Shown here piece after piece: positions 45,661 through 55,258 of a stretch of 64,000 bases of DNA. A model generated the notes under the pieces. It saw only the letters and a program-made list of their open reading frames with translations, made no database searches and was not told where the DNA came from. The number at the start of each line of letters is the position of its first letter. The first letter of the stretch is position 1. Made by a program: the position numbers and the translations under genes. The DNA is from Hamadaea flava (GTDB lineage Bacteria > Actinomycetota > Actinomycetes > Mycobacteriales > Micromonosporaceae): assembly GCF_024172085.1 (NCBI RefSeq), contig NZ_JAMZDZ010000001.1, positions 3,596,001 to 3,660,000 of the forward strand. The letters are read 5' to 3'.

Positions 45661-46389
45661 CTACTCGGCGGTGATGAGCGTGCCGATCTTCTCGCCGCTG
45701 ACGGCCTTCACGATGGTGTCGTCGCCTTCGGCGGCGAAGACCAGCATCGGCAGGCCGTTGTCCATGCAGAGCGAGAACGCCGCCTGGTCGGCGACCCGCA
45801 GGCCGCGCCGCAGCGCCTCGGCGAAGGTCAAGGTGTCCAGCTTGACGGCGTCCGGCTCGGTACGCGGGTCGGCGGTGTAGACGCCGTCGACGCCGTTCTT
45901 GCTCATCAGGACGATGTCGGCGTGGATCTCCAGCGCCCGCTGGGCGGAGACGGTGTCGGTCGAGAAGTACGGCATCCCCGCGCCGGCGCCGAAGATCACG
46001 ACCCGGCCCTTCTCCAGATGCCGGATGGCGCGCAGCGGGATGTACTGCTCGGCGACCTGAGCCATGCTGATCGCCGTCTGCACCCGGGTCTCGATGCCTT
46101 CCTTCTCCAGGAAGTCCTGCAGGGCCAGGCAGTTCATGACCGTGCCGAGCATGCCCATATAGTCCGCGCGAGCCCGGTCCATGCCGCGCTTCTGCAGCTC
46201 GGCGCCCCGGAAGAAGTTCCCACCGCCGACGACCACGGCCACCTGGACGCCCTTGCGGACGACCGTGGCGATCTGCCGGGCGACCCCGGCCACCACGTCG
46301 GGGTCCACGCCGACGGCGCCACCGCCGAAGACTTCGCCGGACAGCTTCAGAACCACCCGGCGCGCCCGGGTCATCACCTGCTCGGTCAC
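45661..46389 (-). CDS. pyrH: UMP kinase
   Basis: A 242-residue kinase that converts UMP to UDP. It begins [15 protein letters not shown] for ATP binding, has [20 protein letters not shown] in the middle and [11 protein letters not shown] near the end. The GTG at 46389 has AAGGGG seven bases upstream; in-frame codons further up add a non-family tail. It is followed by frr after 85 bases. The order rpsB-tsf-pyrH-frr is conserved in bacteria. Confidence 0.97.
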   Translation of the reverse strand: MTEQVMTRARRVVLKLSGEVFGGGAVGVDPDVVAGVARQIATVVRKGVQVAVVVGGGNFFRGAELQKRGMDRARADYMGMLGTVMNCLALQDFLEKEGIETRVQTAISMAQVAEQYIPLRAIRHLEKGRVVIFGAGAGMPYFSTDTVSAQRALEIHADIVLMSKNGVDGVYTADPRTEPDAVKLDTLTFAEALRRGLRVADQAAFSLCMDNGLPMLVFAAEGDDTIVKAVSGEKIGTLITAE

Positions 46390-46461
46390 TGCACCACCCC
46401 TTCGTAGCTGACCCCGCCCGCCCGCGGTGAGTCCGTCAGGCGGTCCGGGAAGACGATATGC

Positions 46462-46500
46462 CACGGGGAGGCCGTGGCTCACACCAACGACCTCCCCGTG
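46462..46500. terminator. Hairpin between tsf and pyrH
   Basis: CACGGGGAGG (46462-46471) and CCTCCCCGTG (46491-46500) pair perfectly with a 19-base loop. It begins eight bases downstream of the tsf stop on the minus strand and may partly end the rpsB-tsf transcript before pyrH. Confidence 0.65.
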
Positions 46501-46508
46501 CGTGCCCG

Positions 46509-47333
46509 TCAGGCCTGGCCGACCTCGAACCGCGTGAACGCGGTCACGGTCACCCCGGCCTCGGTGAGGACCTGAGCCACCGTCTTCTTCGGGTCGGTCA
46601 CCGAAGCCTGCTCGACCAGGACGAAGTCCTTGAAGAAGGAGTTCACCCGGCCCTCGATGATCTTCTGCAGGGCCGCCTCCGGCTTGCCTTCCTCGCGAGC
46701 GGTCTGCTCGGCGATGCGGCGCTCGGACTCGACGATCTCGGCCGGGACCTCGTCCCGCGAGACGTACTTGGGGCGCATCGCGGCGATCTGCATCGCCACG
46801 CCCCGGGCGTCGTCCGCGCCGGCCTCGTCGTCCTTGCCGGCGTACTGGACGGCCACGCCGACCTGCGGCGGCAGGTCCGCGCTCTTGCGGTGCATGTAGA
46901 CCGCGATGTTCCCGCCGAGCACGGCGAACCGGTTCACGACCAGCTTCTCGCCGATCGCGGCCGAGGACTCCTGCAGCACGTCGGCGACGCTCTTGCCGTC
47001 GAGCTGCGAGGCGAGCAGGGCGTCGACGTCGGCCGGCTTGACCGCGTCCACGTGCTCGACCAGCTTCTGGGCCAGCGCGATGAAGTCCGCGTTCTTGGCG
47101 ACGAAGTCGGTCTCGCAGTTCAGCTCGAGCAGCGCGGATCCGGCGTGGGCGACCAGGCCGTTGGCCGTGGTCCGGCCGGCCCGCTTGCCGACGTCCTTGG
47201 CGCCCTTGACGCGCAGGATCTCGACAGCCTTGTCGAAGTCGCCCTCGGACTCCTCCAGCGCCTTCTTGCAGTCCAACATGCCGGCGCCGGTGAGATCACG
47301 CAGGCGCTTGACATCCGCAGCGGTGAAAGACAT
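46509..47333 (-). CDS. tsf: Elongation factor Ts
   Basis: A 274-residue guanine nucleotide exchange factor for EF-Tu. The N-terminal UBA-like domain contains [20 protein letters not shown], the core has [13 protein letters not shown], and the C-terminal region ends [13 protein letters not shown]. It follows rpsB after 36 bases in the same operon. Confidence 0.97.
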   Translation of the reverse strand: MSFTAADVKRLRDLTGAGMLDCKKALEESEGDFDKAVEILRVKGAKDVGKRAGRTTANGLVAHAGSALLELNCETDFVAKNADFIALAQKLVEHVDAVKPADVDALLASQLDGKSVADVLQESSAAIGEKLVVNRFAVLGGNIAVYMHRKSADLPPQVGVAVQYAGKDDEAGADDARGVAMQIAAMRPKYVSRDEVPAEIVESERRIAEQTAREEGKPEAALQKIIEGRVNSFFKDFVLVEQASVTDPKKTVAQVLTEAGVTVTAFTRFEVGQA

Positions 47334-47370
47334 CTGACTCTTCCTCAGTTCTCGGTCGGTCTTGCGACGG

Positions 47371-48234
47371 TCACTCGGCTGCGGGGGCGGCCGGAGCGGT
47401 CTCGCCGGCCTCGGCGGCCTTGCCCTCGGCCTCAGCGGCCTTGGCCGCGTTGCCCTCCAGCAGCTCGCGCTCCCACTCGGCCAGCGGCTCGTCGGCCGCG
47501 ACGGCGCCCGCGTCCGGCTTGGCCTCGGCGCCTCGCGTCGACTTGCCCGAACGGGCGATCAGACCGTCGGCGACGGCGGCCGCGACGACCCTGGTCAGCA
47601 GCTCAGCCGAGCGGATCGCGTCGTCGTTGCCCGGGATCGGGTAGTCGACCTCGTCGGGGTCGCAGTTGGTGTCCAGCACCGCGATGACCGGGATGCCCAG
47701 CTTGCGGGCCTCGTCGACGGCGATGTGCTCCTTCTTGGTGTCGACGACCCAGATCGCCGCCGGGAGCTTCTGCATGTCCCGCAGACCGCCCAGGGTCTTG
47801 CTCAGCTTGTCCTTCTCACGCTGGAGCTGCAGGGTCTCCTTCTTGGTGTACCCCTTCTCGGCGCCGAGCTGGTCGATCGCCTCGAGCTCCTTCATGCGCT
47901 GCAGACGCTTGTAGACCGTCTGGAAGTTGGTGAGCATGCCGCCCAGCCAGCGGTGGTTCACGTAGGGCATGCCGACCCGGCTGGCCTGCTCGGCCACGGC
48001 CTCCTGGGCCTGCTTCTTGGTGCCGACGAAGAGCACCGAGCCGCCCTCGGCGACGGTGTTCTTGACGAAGTCGTACGCCTTCTCGATGTAGTCGAGCGTC
48101 TGGCGCAGGTCGATGATGTAGATGCCGTTGCGCTCGGTGAAGATGAAGCGCTTCATCTTCGGGTTCCAGCGACGCGTCTGGTGCCCGAAGTGAACGCCGC
48201 TCTCCAGCAGCTGACGCATGGTTACGACGGCCAT
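47371..48234 (-). CDS. rpsB: 30S ribosomal protein S2
   Basis: A 287-residue ribosomal protein. Typical parts are [36 protein letters not shown], and [22 protein letters not shown]-terminal Ala/Glu-rich tail is usual in actinobacteria. The ATG at 48234 starts MAVVTMRQ. It is the first gene of the rpsB-tsf pair; the 248 bases upstream probably carry its promoter and leader. Confidence 0.97.
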   Translation of the reverse strand: MAVVTMRQLLESGVHFGHQTRRWNPKMKRFIFTERNGIYIIDLRQTLDYIEKAYDFVKNTVAEGGSVLFVGTKKQAQEAVAEQASRVGMPYVNHRWLGGMLTNFQTVYKRLQRMKELEAIDQLGAEKGYTKKETLQLQREKDKLSKTLGGLRDMQKLPAAIWVVDTKKEHIAVDEARKLGIPVIAVLDTNCDPDEVDYPIPGNDDAIRSAELLTRVVAAAVADGLIARSGKSTRGAEAKPDAGAVAADEPLAEWERELLEGNAAKAAEAEGKAAEAGETAPAAPAAE

Positions 48235-48394
48235 GTGGATGGCTCCTTGCCTGTTCCCTGGTTGTCGCGCAGACCGGTCGGCCTGCGCCCTGGCGCCCAC
48301 ACCACGACCCGGCGGGCCCACCACGAGGGCGGGACCAGGGGGGCCGCGCGTGCCCGATTCAGCGCAGCGGAATCAGGAGTTGGGCGCGCGAAGT

Positions 48395-48413
48395 TGACCG
48401 CACGGGGCGGTCA
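48395..48413. terminator. Weak hairpin upstream of rpsB
   Basis: TGACCGC (48395-48401) and GCGGTCA (48407-48413) pair around a five-base loop, downstream of the hypothetical membrane protein gene (stop 48483) and upstream of rpsB. It may end that transcript or form part of the rpsB leader. The rest of the 248-base gap shows no gene. Confidence 0.35.
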
Positions 48414-48482
48414 CCGGTTGACAAGTCTACGCCGTCGGGTTGCGGCCGCCCCAGCCAGGGTGGCGCGCGCCTCGCTGACGGC

Positions 48483-49220
48483 TCAGGCGGCGGCGCCGGC
48501 CGCGATCATCAGGATCAGCCCGATCGGCAGGTACGCCAACGGCGTCTTCAGGAACGCCTTCGGCCCGCCGTGGGCCGCCCCGGTGATCAGGGCGTAGAAG
48601 CCGAGGCCGAACAGCGGCAGGGCCATCATCATGAGCCCGCCGGCCACGATCCGGCCGACGTCGAACTGGAAGACGCCCCGGACGAAGACCAGGAACATGA
48701 TCAGCTCGAAGACGCCCAGCGACAGCCCGATCAGCACGGCGTGCATGGGTTTACGGCTGCGGTAGACCCCGGAGTCGGCGTCCCGCTCGGCCGAGCGGGA
48801 GCGCTGCTCGGGCGCCGGGCGTACCTCGGGCGCCAGCTGCGTCGGCGGCGCGATCTGGGTCGGCGGCGCGTCCATCATCGGCGCGCGCTCCGGCGGCCGG
48901 GGGCCGAACGCCGGGCCGGGTCCGCTGACCGGCGAGCCGGGACCGGGGCCGTAGCCAGGTTCGAAGGACTGCGGCTGCGGTGATGCGGGCGGGCCGTAGC
49001 CGGGTTCGAAGGACTGCGGCTGCGGCGGTGCGGGCGGCCCGTAGCGGTTCGGTTCGCCGTAGCCCGCGTTCACGTCCGCCGTCGGGTAGCCACCGCGACC
49101 GCGATCGTCGTCGCGGTAACCGCCACGCCGCTCACGCCAGTCGCCGCCGCCGTCGTGCCCGCGGTCCTCGCCGGGCCACCGCTCCTCCGCGTATCCGCGG
49201 TCACCGTCGTATCCGCCCAC
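48483..49220 (-). CDS. Actinobacterial membrane protein with Pro/Gly-rich N-terminus
   Basis: A protein of about 245 residues. Residues 1-150 are disordered and rich in Gly, Pro, Arg and Asp, with the 15-residue unit PPQPQSFEPGYG plus a linker repeated. The C-terminal third has three transmembrane helices (AVLIGLSLGVFELIMFLVF, VAGGLMMMALPLFGLGFYAL, TPLAYLPIGLILMIAAGA). The GTG at 49220 is the likely start. It precedes rpsB on the same strand but with its own spacing. I do not recognise a function. Confidence 0.65.
   Translation of the reverse strand: MGGYDGDRGYAEERWPGEDRGHDGGGDWRERRGGYRDDDRGRGGYPTADVNAGYGEPNRYGPPAPPQPQSFEPGYGPPASPQPQSFEPGYGPGPGSPVSGPGPAFGPRPPERAPMMDAPPTQIAPPTQLAPEVRPAPEQRSRSAERDADSGVYRSRKPMHAVLIGLSLGVFELIMFLVFVRGVFQFDVGRIVAGGLMMMALPLFGLGFYALITGAAHGGPKAFLKTPLAYLPIGLILMIAAGAAA
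48946..49035 (-). repeat. 45-base direct repeat in the Pro-rich membrane protein gene
   Basis: Two adjacent 45-base units (48946-48990 and 48991-49035), differing at a few bases, encode the 15-residue Pro/Gln/Ser-rich repeat. Confidence 0.75.
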
Positions 49221-49396
49221 GGCGCTAGACCGTAGGCGCTTTCCCGCCGGAATGCCAATCCGCACTGCCTGGCCGGTGACAAGGCATCGGCCGTACGGAG
49301 GATGTCTGGGGCAGTTTTCCCCACGGTGTCGCAATCCACAGTCGGGCGTACGCCGAGGTGGCGCCGACCCCTCCCGAGTGGGGAGGCTCCCGGCTC

Positions 49397-49756
49397 ATGA
49401 CACGAACGCGGCGCGCCTTCGGGGCGTGGGGCGAGCAGGTCGCCGAGGCGTACCTGCGGCAGCTCGGGCTGGCGGTGGTCGACCGCAACTGGCGGTGCCC
49501 CGACGGCGAACTGGACCTGGTCGCGCTGGACGGCGACGTGATCGTCTTCTGCGAGGTGAAGACCCGGCGAAGTCTGCTGTTCGGCTCCGGCGTCGAGGCG
49601 GTGCTGGGCCGCAAGGCGCACCGCGTACGCAGATTGGCCGCGATCTGGCTGGCCGAGCACGACGCCGACGGCCGGGAGCTGCGGTTCGACGTGATCGCCG
49701 TCCGTCCCGGCGAAGGGCGTACGCCCCGGATCGACCACGTGACGGGTGCGTTCTAG
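49397..49756 (+). CDS. yraN: YraN/UPF0102 endonuclease-like protein
   Basis: A 119-residue protein with a restriction-endonuclease-like fold. The conserved order is GAWGEQVAEAYLRQLGLAVV, NWRCPDGELDLVALDGDVIV and FCEVKTRRS, giving the E...D...ExK nuclease-like residues of the family. It is always next to comM and dprA in actinobacteria. GGGAGG lies ten bases before the ATG at 49397. The comM GTG follows its stop directly. Confidence 0.92.
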   Translation: MTRTRRAFGAWGEQVAEAYLRQLGLAVVDRNWRCPDGELDLVALDGDVIVFCEVKTRRSLLFGSGVEAVLGRKAHRVRRLAAIWLAEHDADGRELRFDVIAVRPGEGRTPRIDHVTGAF

Positions 49757-51187
49757 GTGAGCTACGCGAAGGTGCACGCGGCCGGGATCAGCGGCGTCGC
49801 CGGCGTCCTCGTCGAGGTCGAGGCGGACGTCGCGCTGGGCATGCCCCAGCTGGTCGTCTCGGGGCTGCCGGACGCCGCGCTGAACGAGGCCCGGGACCGC
49901 GTACGCGCGGCGGTGGTCAATGCCGGGGAGGAGTGGCCGCAGCGCCGGATGACGGTCAACCTGCGCCCGGCCACCGTACGCAAGCAGGGGTCCAGCTTCG
50001 ACCTGGGCATCGCGGTGGCGATCCTCGGCGGAGCCGGGCGACTTCCGCTGGCCGCCCTGGATGGGGTGGCGCTGATCGGGGAGCTGGGTCTGGACGGCAT
50101 GGTCAGGCCGGTACGCGGAGTGCTGCCGATGGTGATGGCCGCCGCCCGCGCCGGGCTGACCCGGGCGATCGTCCCGGAGGCGAACGCCGCCGAGGCCGCC
50201 CTGGTGCCAGGCGTACGCGTCAAGGCGGCCGCCTCACTCAACGCCGTCATGAACTACGTCCGGGACGGGGTGGAGCTGCCCGCCGCCCGCCCGGTCACCA
50301 CGCTTGATCCACGACCCCGGCTCGACCTCGCGGACGTCGTGGGGCAGGAGCACGCCAAGGTCGCCTTGGAGGTCGCCGCCGCGGGCGGTCATCACCTGAG
50401 CCTGCTGGGTCCGCCCGGCGCGGGAAAGACAATGCTCGCCGCACGGCTGCCCGGACTGCTACCGACGCTGGACGACGCGGCTGCGCTGGAAGTCACCTCG
50501 CTCTACTCCATCGCCGGCCGGCTCGCCCCCGGAGCCGGGCTGCTCCGCTTTCCGCCGTTCCAGGCGCCGCACCACACGACGAGCACCGCCGCGCTGCTCG
50601 GCGGCGGGACCGGGCTGGCCCGGCCCGGGGCGATCTCGCTGGCCCATCGCGGGGTGCTGTTCCTCGACGAGCTGCCCGAGTTCAGCCGGACCTCCTTGGA
50701 GGCGATGCGCCAGCCGCTGGAGGAGGGCTCGGTTCGGATCGGCCGGTCCAAGGATCTGGTCAGCTACCCGGCCCGGGTGCAATTGGTCACTGCCGCCAAC
50801 CCCTGCCCGTGCGCGAAGCCCGGCGGCGACGCCTTCTGCGAATGCTCGCCGACCGTCCGCCGCCGGTATCTGGGCCGGTTGTCCGGACCGCTGATGGACC
50901 GGATCGACCTGCATGTCCAGCTGTTCCCGGTGACCTCGGCCGGGCTGTTCGCGGTGGACGAGCCGATCGAGACCACCGACACCGTCGCGCGGCGGGTCGT
51001 CGAGGCCCGGGCCGCCGCCGCCGAGCGCTGGCGGGCGTACGGGTGGCGGATGAACGCCGAGGCGACCCGGTCCGCCCTCCGGCTGCCGCCGGTCGCGACG
51101 GCCGACCTGCGCCACCGCATCGACACCGGGCTGTTGTCGGCCCGGGGCTACCTCCGTGTGCTGCGAGTCGCCAGAACGCAAGGCTAA
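49757..51187 (+). pseudogene. comM: ComM/YifB AAA+ protein, 5' part (3' end displaced by an integrated element)
   Basis: A 476-residue reading frame of the YifB/ComM Mg-chelatase-like ATPase, which in transformable bacteria is a branch-migration helicase. It has the N-terminal Lon-like fold, Walker A GPPGAGKTML, the HHTTS motif (APHHTTSTAALLGGG), Walker B VLFLDELPEF and the Cys cluster NPCPCAKPGG. The natural ending is missing. After RVLRVA the frame reads RTQG and stops. The true last 33 codons lie at 62062-62163, in frame. The intact gene would be about 501 residues. The truncated product may keep the AAA+ core, so it could still act in part. Confidence 0.9.
51161..51172. other. Left attachment junction candidate
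   Basis: CTGCGAGTCGCC. It matches the right junction at 62062-62073 except for one base (A against G at the sixth position). Exchange took place within CTGCG or within GTCGCC, the two identical blocks. Confidence 0.7.
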
Positions 51188-51197
51188 CATATGTGGC

Positions 51198-52661
51198 ATG
51201 AGAGACGCGCCCCTACCTGCAGTTTTGTACCTCCGAATGAGCCAGGACCGTGCCGGTGACGAGTTGGGCATCACTCGCCAGCGCGACGATGCGCGCAAGC
51301 TGGCCCAGGTACGCGGCCTGACCGTGGTCGGTGAGCACGTCGACAACGACGTGTCAGCCGCTGGCAAGGTCAAGCGGCCCGGGTTCGACGCGCTGATCAA
51401 GGATCTGGAGGCTGGGCGCGTTTCGGTCGTCATCGCCTGGGACCTGACCCGGCTTACACGCAACGCCCGCGACACCCTGCGCCTCCTGGAGGCCGGGGAG
51501 AAGGCGGGGGCCATGATCTCCTGCGTAAAGGGATCGGACCTGAACCTTGCGACGGCGGACGGGCAGATGACCGCAGGCGTTCTGGCCGCGATCGCCCAGG
51601 GGGAGATCAAGAAGAAGAGCGAAAGGCAGCGGGCTGCCAACATCCAGGCCGCCACCGATGGCAGGCGCGTGGGCGGTCGACGACCGTTCGGGTACGAACA
51701 GAACGGCGTCACCGTCCGCCGCGACGAGGCCGACGCCCTACGCCATATATATGGTGACGTCGCCCGAGGGCTCACCCTGGCCGGGGCTGCCCGCATCCTG
51801 AACGAGAGGGGGCTGCTCAGTCCCCAGCTGCGCCGCCGACCGCGTACGCCGGATGGACAGGTCGCCGAAGGCCCCCAGCAGGCCAGTCCGTGGATCGCCC
51901 AGAGCCTGCGGACAACGCTGCTCAATCCCAGGTACGCGGGCATGCGAGCGACCAAGCTGCCGGGGAAGCGTGACAAGTGGACGATCCACGGCAAGGCCGC
52001 CTGGGACGGACTGGTGCCGGAGGAGACATGGCGGGCCGTGAACGAAATCCTCCGCGACCCCGACCGGGCCACCGCCCAAGGCCATCAAGCCCTGCTGACC
52101 GGCATAGCTCGATGCGGTGCTCCCGGGTGCGGCATGACCGTACGTGCGGGCCGGAACCTCCTCGGTCAGCCGATCTACCGCTGTCCGGCCGCCAGCGCCG
52201 GGCACGTGACAAGGCGTCGTGATCCTGTGGACGACTGGATCGGCTCGCTTGTCGTCGCCCGACTGTCCCGTGAGGACGCCCGCGAGTTACTGGTCGATGA
52301 CCGGCGGCCGGACGTGGCGGCACTCCGCGAGCAGGCCCGCGCCCTTGATCTGAAGCTCAAGCGGCTGGCAGTCCAGTTCGCCGATGACCTCATCACGGCA
52401 CACCAGTTGGAGGCTGCGACGGCGCGAGCCCGCAAGCGGCGCGACGAGATCGAGGCGCAGATCGCCGACGCCGGGAAGCAGAGTCTCCTGGGACCGCTGA
52501 TCAACGCGCGTAACCCCAAGGCCGTCTATGAGGCGCTACACGACGACCAGAAGCGGGCCGTGATCGACGCACTGATGACGGTGGAGTTGCTCCCCGTTGG
52601 CCGGGGTACTCGCACGTTCCGCACCGAAACCGTCATCGCTACACCAAGGGGGCGGCTATGA
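51198..52661 (+). CDS. Large serine recombinase (integrase)
   Basis: A 487-residue site-specific recombinase. The resolvase domain begins VLYLRMSQDRAGDELGITRQ with nucleophile Ser15; IAWDLTRLTRNARDTLRLLE and GEIKKKSERQRAAN are conserved. The recombinase domain contains NPRYAGMRATKLPGKRDKW; a zinc-ribbon-like CGAPGCGMTVRAG region follows, then a coiled coil near 395-440. The ATG at 51198 lies 26 bases after the left junction, the usual integrase position. It should catalyse integration into comM. A recombination directionality factor is not recognised. Confidence 0.93.
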   Translation: MRDAPLPAVLYLRMSQDRAGDELGITRQRDDARKLAQVRGLTVVGEHVDNDVSAAGKVKRPGFDALIKDLEAGRVSVVIAWDLTRLTRNARDTLRLLEAGEKAGAMISCVKGSDLNLATADGQMTAGVLAAIAQGEIKKKSERQRAANIQAATDGRRVGGRRPFGYEQNGVTVRRDEADALRHIYGDVARGLTLAGAARILNERGLLSPQLRRRPRTPDGQVAEGPQQASPWIAQSLRTTLLNPRYAGMRATKLPGKRDKWTIHGKAAWDGLVPEETWRAVNEILRDPDRATAQGHQALLTGIARCGAPGCGMTVRAGRNLLGQPIYRCPAASAGHVTRRRDPVDDWIGSLVVARLSREDARELLVDDRRPDVAALREQARALDLKLKRLAVQFADDLITAHQLEAATARARKRRDEIEAQIADAGKQSLLGPLINARNPKAVYEALHDDQKRAVIDALMTVELLPVGRGTRTFRTETVIATPRGRL

Positions 52662-52903
52662 CCTACCGCATCCGGCTCGTGTGCACCCATGGCCGACAGC
52701 CGGTACGGGGCGAGCCTGATAAGCGGAATCTAGGTTGGGTGCGGCTGTCCGGCACTGGCTGGGTGCACGTGACGCCAGCGGTGATCTGGTGTCCGCGCTG
52801 CGGGCGTAACCCGCAGATGAGCCAGGAGCGTTGGCAGGCCGCCATGCCCCAGCTCCGCGACACGGGCGCGACTGAGATCGACATCAGCGCGCTTCCGTTC
52901 TAA
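52658..52903 (+). CDS. Small element-encoded protein with zinc-ribbon-like Cys pairs
   Basis: An 81-residue protein, coupled to the recombinase gene by ATGA. CTHG at 9-12 and CPRCGRNP near residue 45 may bind zinc; a helical C-terminus follows. Its position right after the recombinase fits an accessory factor or an excisionase (inference only). Confidence 0.65.
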   Translation: MTYRIRLVCTHGRQPVRGEPDKRNLGWVRLSGTGWVHVTPAVIWCPRCGRNPQMSQERWQAAMPQLRDTGATEIDISALPF

Positions 52904-53030
52904 GCGGCTACGCGGCTATAGTCATAAGTCGCCGGGTTCTCCCGGTCGCCCTATGTCTGAGGCTTGGTAATCGGGCAGGTAAGGCCCGCTGGTTGGGTGG
53001 GCGTACTTCAGCACGTCTGGAGACGCCCCA

Positions 53031-53273
53031 ATGTCCAGCACGGACTCCGTCAAGCCCTGGACCCACCATCGTGCGCGCATTGCCCGCAACGTCCAGGGCG
53101 GCAACCTCGAAGCCGCCGAACAGGCACGGCGCGACCTACGCGCCGCCAAGCTCGAAGAGCAGGCCCGCGCCATCGTGGCATCTTGGCCTGAACTCAGCCC
53201 CGCTACGAAGAACACGCTGCGCGCCATCTTCGCTCCGCCGTCCACGCAGGACGGGGGTGCGGCAACGCCATGA
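53031..53273 (+). CDS. Small helical protein common in actinobacterial integrative elements
   Basis: An 80-residue, mostly helical protein (HHRARIARNVQGGNLEAAEQ, ARRDLRAAKLEEQARAIVAS). Similar short proteins with an RRDLRAAKLE-type stretch are common beside integrases of actinobacterial integrative elements. GGAG is eight bases before the ATG. It overlaps the next ORF by ATGA. The function is not known. Confidence 0.65.
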   Translation: MSSTDSVKPWTHHRARIARNVQGGNLEAAEQARRDLRAAKLEEQARAIVASWPELSPATKNTLRAIFAPPSTQDGGAATP

Positions 53274-53557
53274 GCGCAAACGAAAGCCGCCCCATCACCG
53301 GGGCGACTCCCGAACTCACAGCGAGCATAACAAGACCCGCCGACGATCTGACCAGCGAAGTCCGGGCCGCTGATCGTCGACGCTGGCGCATCCGCCGTCA
53401 CGCTAGCCGCCAACTCGACGCGCTGCTCGGGCGCGAAGAACGCCATGGCGACGGCGACGGCGACGGCGACCACTATCGCGAGACGTGGCTTGACCGGGGC
53501 GTGCGCGAACGTGAGGCCCGTGGTCGCGACCTAGCGGCTTCGGGGTGGCTGCCATGA
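53270..53557 (+). CDS. Small charged element-encoded protein
   Basis: A 95-residue Arg/Asp-rich protein with an HGDGDGDGD stretch made by a GGCGAC repeat in the DNA at 53449-53470. It overlaps both neighbours by ATGA, which supports it as a real gene of the replication operon. No recognised domain. Confidence 0.55.
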   Translation: MSANESRPITGATPELTASITRPADDLTSEVRAADRRRWRIRRHASRQLDALLGREERHGDGDGDGDHYRETWLDRGVREREARGRDLAASGWLP

Positions 53558-54870
53558 CTGAGGATTGGCCCGCCGTCGCGACCCCCGGCACCGTTCCCAA
53601 GGCCCGTCACGCTGACCTAGCCGAGGGCGGGGCCGGGTCACTAGATGACGAGCTGTGGACGGCCAGACCGGCGCTGACCGTCATCCGTGACTACGCCCGA
53701 GCCCGACGCGCCGCACCGTGGGCTGTGCTGGGCGTGGCACTGGCCCGACTTGGATGCGCGGTCCCGCCATTCGTGGTACTTCCCAAGCTGGTCGGCGGCC
53801 ACGGCTCCTTGAACCTGTTCGTCGGCTTGATCGGCCCGCCCGGTGCGGGGAAGGGTGCCGCTCAGCGAGCCGGGGCGGACGTGCTCGACGTCGGCCACGT
53901 CGAGGCGGCTGGTGTCGGCTCAGGGGAGGGTCTCGCGCATCTGTACGCCCGGCGGACAAAGGAGGGCCTCGACCGGCACGCTACCGCGATGCTTCTCGAC
54001 GTCGCCGAGGTCGACACGTTGGCGGCGGTCGCCGACCGGCGCGGCGCAACCCTGTTACCTGAGCTACGACGCGCGTGGTCCGGTGAGGCGCTCGGCTTCT
54101 CGTACGCCGACCCCAACAAGCGGCTGCCAATCGCCGCGCACTCCTACAGGCTCACCATGATCGTCGGCATCCAACCGGCCCGCGCCACGGGCCTGTTCAA
54201 CGACGCGGACGGCGGCACACCGCAGCGGTTCCTATGGGTGCCAGCCACCGACCCCGACGCCCCAGAGCAGCCGCCGCCGGAGCCGAAGAGCCTGACGTGG
54301 AAGGCGCCGACGTGGCCCATGGCCGACATGGAGGGCCGCGTCGTGCTGGACGTGTGCGACGAGGCACGCCAGGCGATCGACGCCGCCCGGCTGGCCACGC
54401 TGCGCGGCAAGGGGGCGGCCTTGGACGCGCACGCCCCGCTGGCTCGGCTGAAGGTCGCCGCGGTGCTCGGCCTGCTCGACGAGCGGACCGGCGTGTCGGC
54501 CGAGGACTGGCGACTCGCCGGGATCATCGCCGCGAAGTCTGACCAGACCCGCGAGGGTGTGGTTGCCGCGATGAACCGGCAGGCCCGTGAACAGAACCGA
54601 CGGCGCGGCGAACTGGACGGCGAGCGGCAGGTCGTCGCCAACGCCCGCATCGAAGAGGACGCGATCCGACGGGTCTGCCGCTTCATCAAGCGCAAGCTCA
54701 CCGAGGCGGGCGGGGAGATGGAACACACGCCGCTGCGCAAAGCCTTGCCGAGCCGGGACCGGCACTACTTCGACCTGTCCGTCGTGCGGCTCTGCGACGC
54801 CGGGCAGGTCAAGGTCGACGACATCGACGGGTGTGCTCGCCGGTACCGGCTGACGGAGGTACGACCGTGA
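53554..54870 (+). CDS. P-loop replication-type protein (DUF3987/primase-helicase-like)
   Basis: A 438-residue protein with Walker A GPPGAGKG at 94-101 and a hydrophobic Walker B-like strand TAMLLDVAEVD. The N-terminal third (WTARPALTVIRDYARARRAAP) and the C-terminal helix-turn-helix-like end (LRKALPSRDRHYFDLSVVRL) resemble the DUF3987-type replication proteins of actinobacterial plasmids and integrative elements. The reading frame starts by ATGA overlap at 53554. Helicase activity is inferred from fold and position next to origin-like DNA; the enzyme might instead be a regulatory ATPase. Confidence 0.75.
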   Translation: MTEDWPAVATPGTVPKARHADLAEGGAGSLDDELWTARPALTVIRDYARARRAAPWAVLGVALARLGCAVPPFVVLPKLVGGHGSLNLFVGLIGPPGAGKGAAQRAGADVLDVGHVEAAGVGSGEGLAHLYARRTKEGLDRHATAMLLDVAEVDTLAAVADRRGATLLPELRRAWSGEALGFSYADPNKRLPIAAHSYRLTMIVGIQPARATGLFNDADGGTPQRFLWVPATDPDAPEQPPPEPKSLTWKAPTWPMADMEGRVVLDVCDEARQAIDAARLATLRGKGAALDAHAPLARLKVAAVLGLLDERTGVSAEDWRLAGIIAAKSDQTREGVVAAMNRQAREQNRRRGELDGERQVVANARIEEDAIRRVCRFIKRKLTEAGGEMEHTPLRKALPSRDRHYFDLSVVRLCDAGQVKVDDIDGCARRYRLTEVRP

Positions 54871-55058
54871 CGCAAGACATCGACGAGCGAAGGGTGGACA
54901 GGTGGACGCATGTCCACCCTCGCCCCGGAAAAGTCGCCCCAAGAATGCGGAGAAGACGGACATGTATGCCCTATATAGGGGCTCGTCGGTCGGTGAGGGG
55001 TGGACATGTCCACCTGTCCACCCCTCGGAGCGCATCGGACGCAAGGAGTGATCGATAA
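54867..55058 (+). CDS. Small ORF over GTGGAC boxes
   Basis: A 63-residue ORF starting by GTGA overlap with the replication-type gene and followed by another gene by TAATG overlap. Its DNA contains six GTGGAC boxes and a palindrome (54893-55026), so the coding potential may be incidental. Arg-rich, no recognised domain. Confidence 0.4.
   Translation: MTQDIDERRVDRWTHVHPRPGKVAPRMRRRRTCMPYIGARRSVRGGHVHLSTPRSASDARSDR
54893..55026. other. GTGGAC box cluster, candidate replication origin
   Basis: Boxes at 54894, 54902 and 55000 on one strand and 54912, 55008 and 55015 on the other. Two hairpins: GGTGGAC/GTCCACC at 54901-54918 and GAGGGGTGGACA (54995-55006) with TGTCCACCCCTC (55015-55026). Between them is the perfect palindrome CCCTATATAGGG at 54969-54980. 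The arrangement of iteron-like boxes around an AT-rich palindrome, next to a replication-type gene, resembles a replication origin. Unproven. Confidence 0.5.
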
Positions 55059-55258
55059 TGGTCGAGCCTGTGGATGAGCCCGTGACCGACGCCGAGCTAC
55101 GCCAGCGGCAAGCCGAGGCGTTGGAACGCGTCTGCCGCCAACGTGAACAACGCGCCGAACAACGACGCCAACTCGACGACGCTCGCGAGCACGGACTGCG
55201 CGCCCGGCACGCACAACGACTCGACCACTTGCAACGTCGGCACGGAGGTCGCCGATGA
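55058..55258 (+). CDS. Small helical Arg/Gln-rich protein
   Basis: A 66-residue protein, strongly helical (LRQRQAEALERVCRQREQRA, EQRRQLDDAREHGLRARHAQ). Its ATG overlaps the previous stop codon (TAATG) and the next ORF begins by ATGA. Possibly a DNA-binding or coiled-coil accessory protein; the function is not known. Confidence 0.45.
   Translation: MVEPVDEPVTDAELRQRQAEALERVCRQREQRAEQRRQLDDAREHGLRARHAQRLDHLQRRHGGRR

Noticed and set aside
48235-48482. Riboswitch in the rpsB leader
   Set aside because: Only a seven-base hairpin and a short GATTC/GAATC dyad are visible; no known riboswitch consensus can be matched by eye.
53449-53470. GGCGAC repeat as a CRISPR or regulatory array
   Set aside because: The unit is six bases and inside a coding frame (DGDGDGD); no spacers are present.
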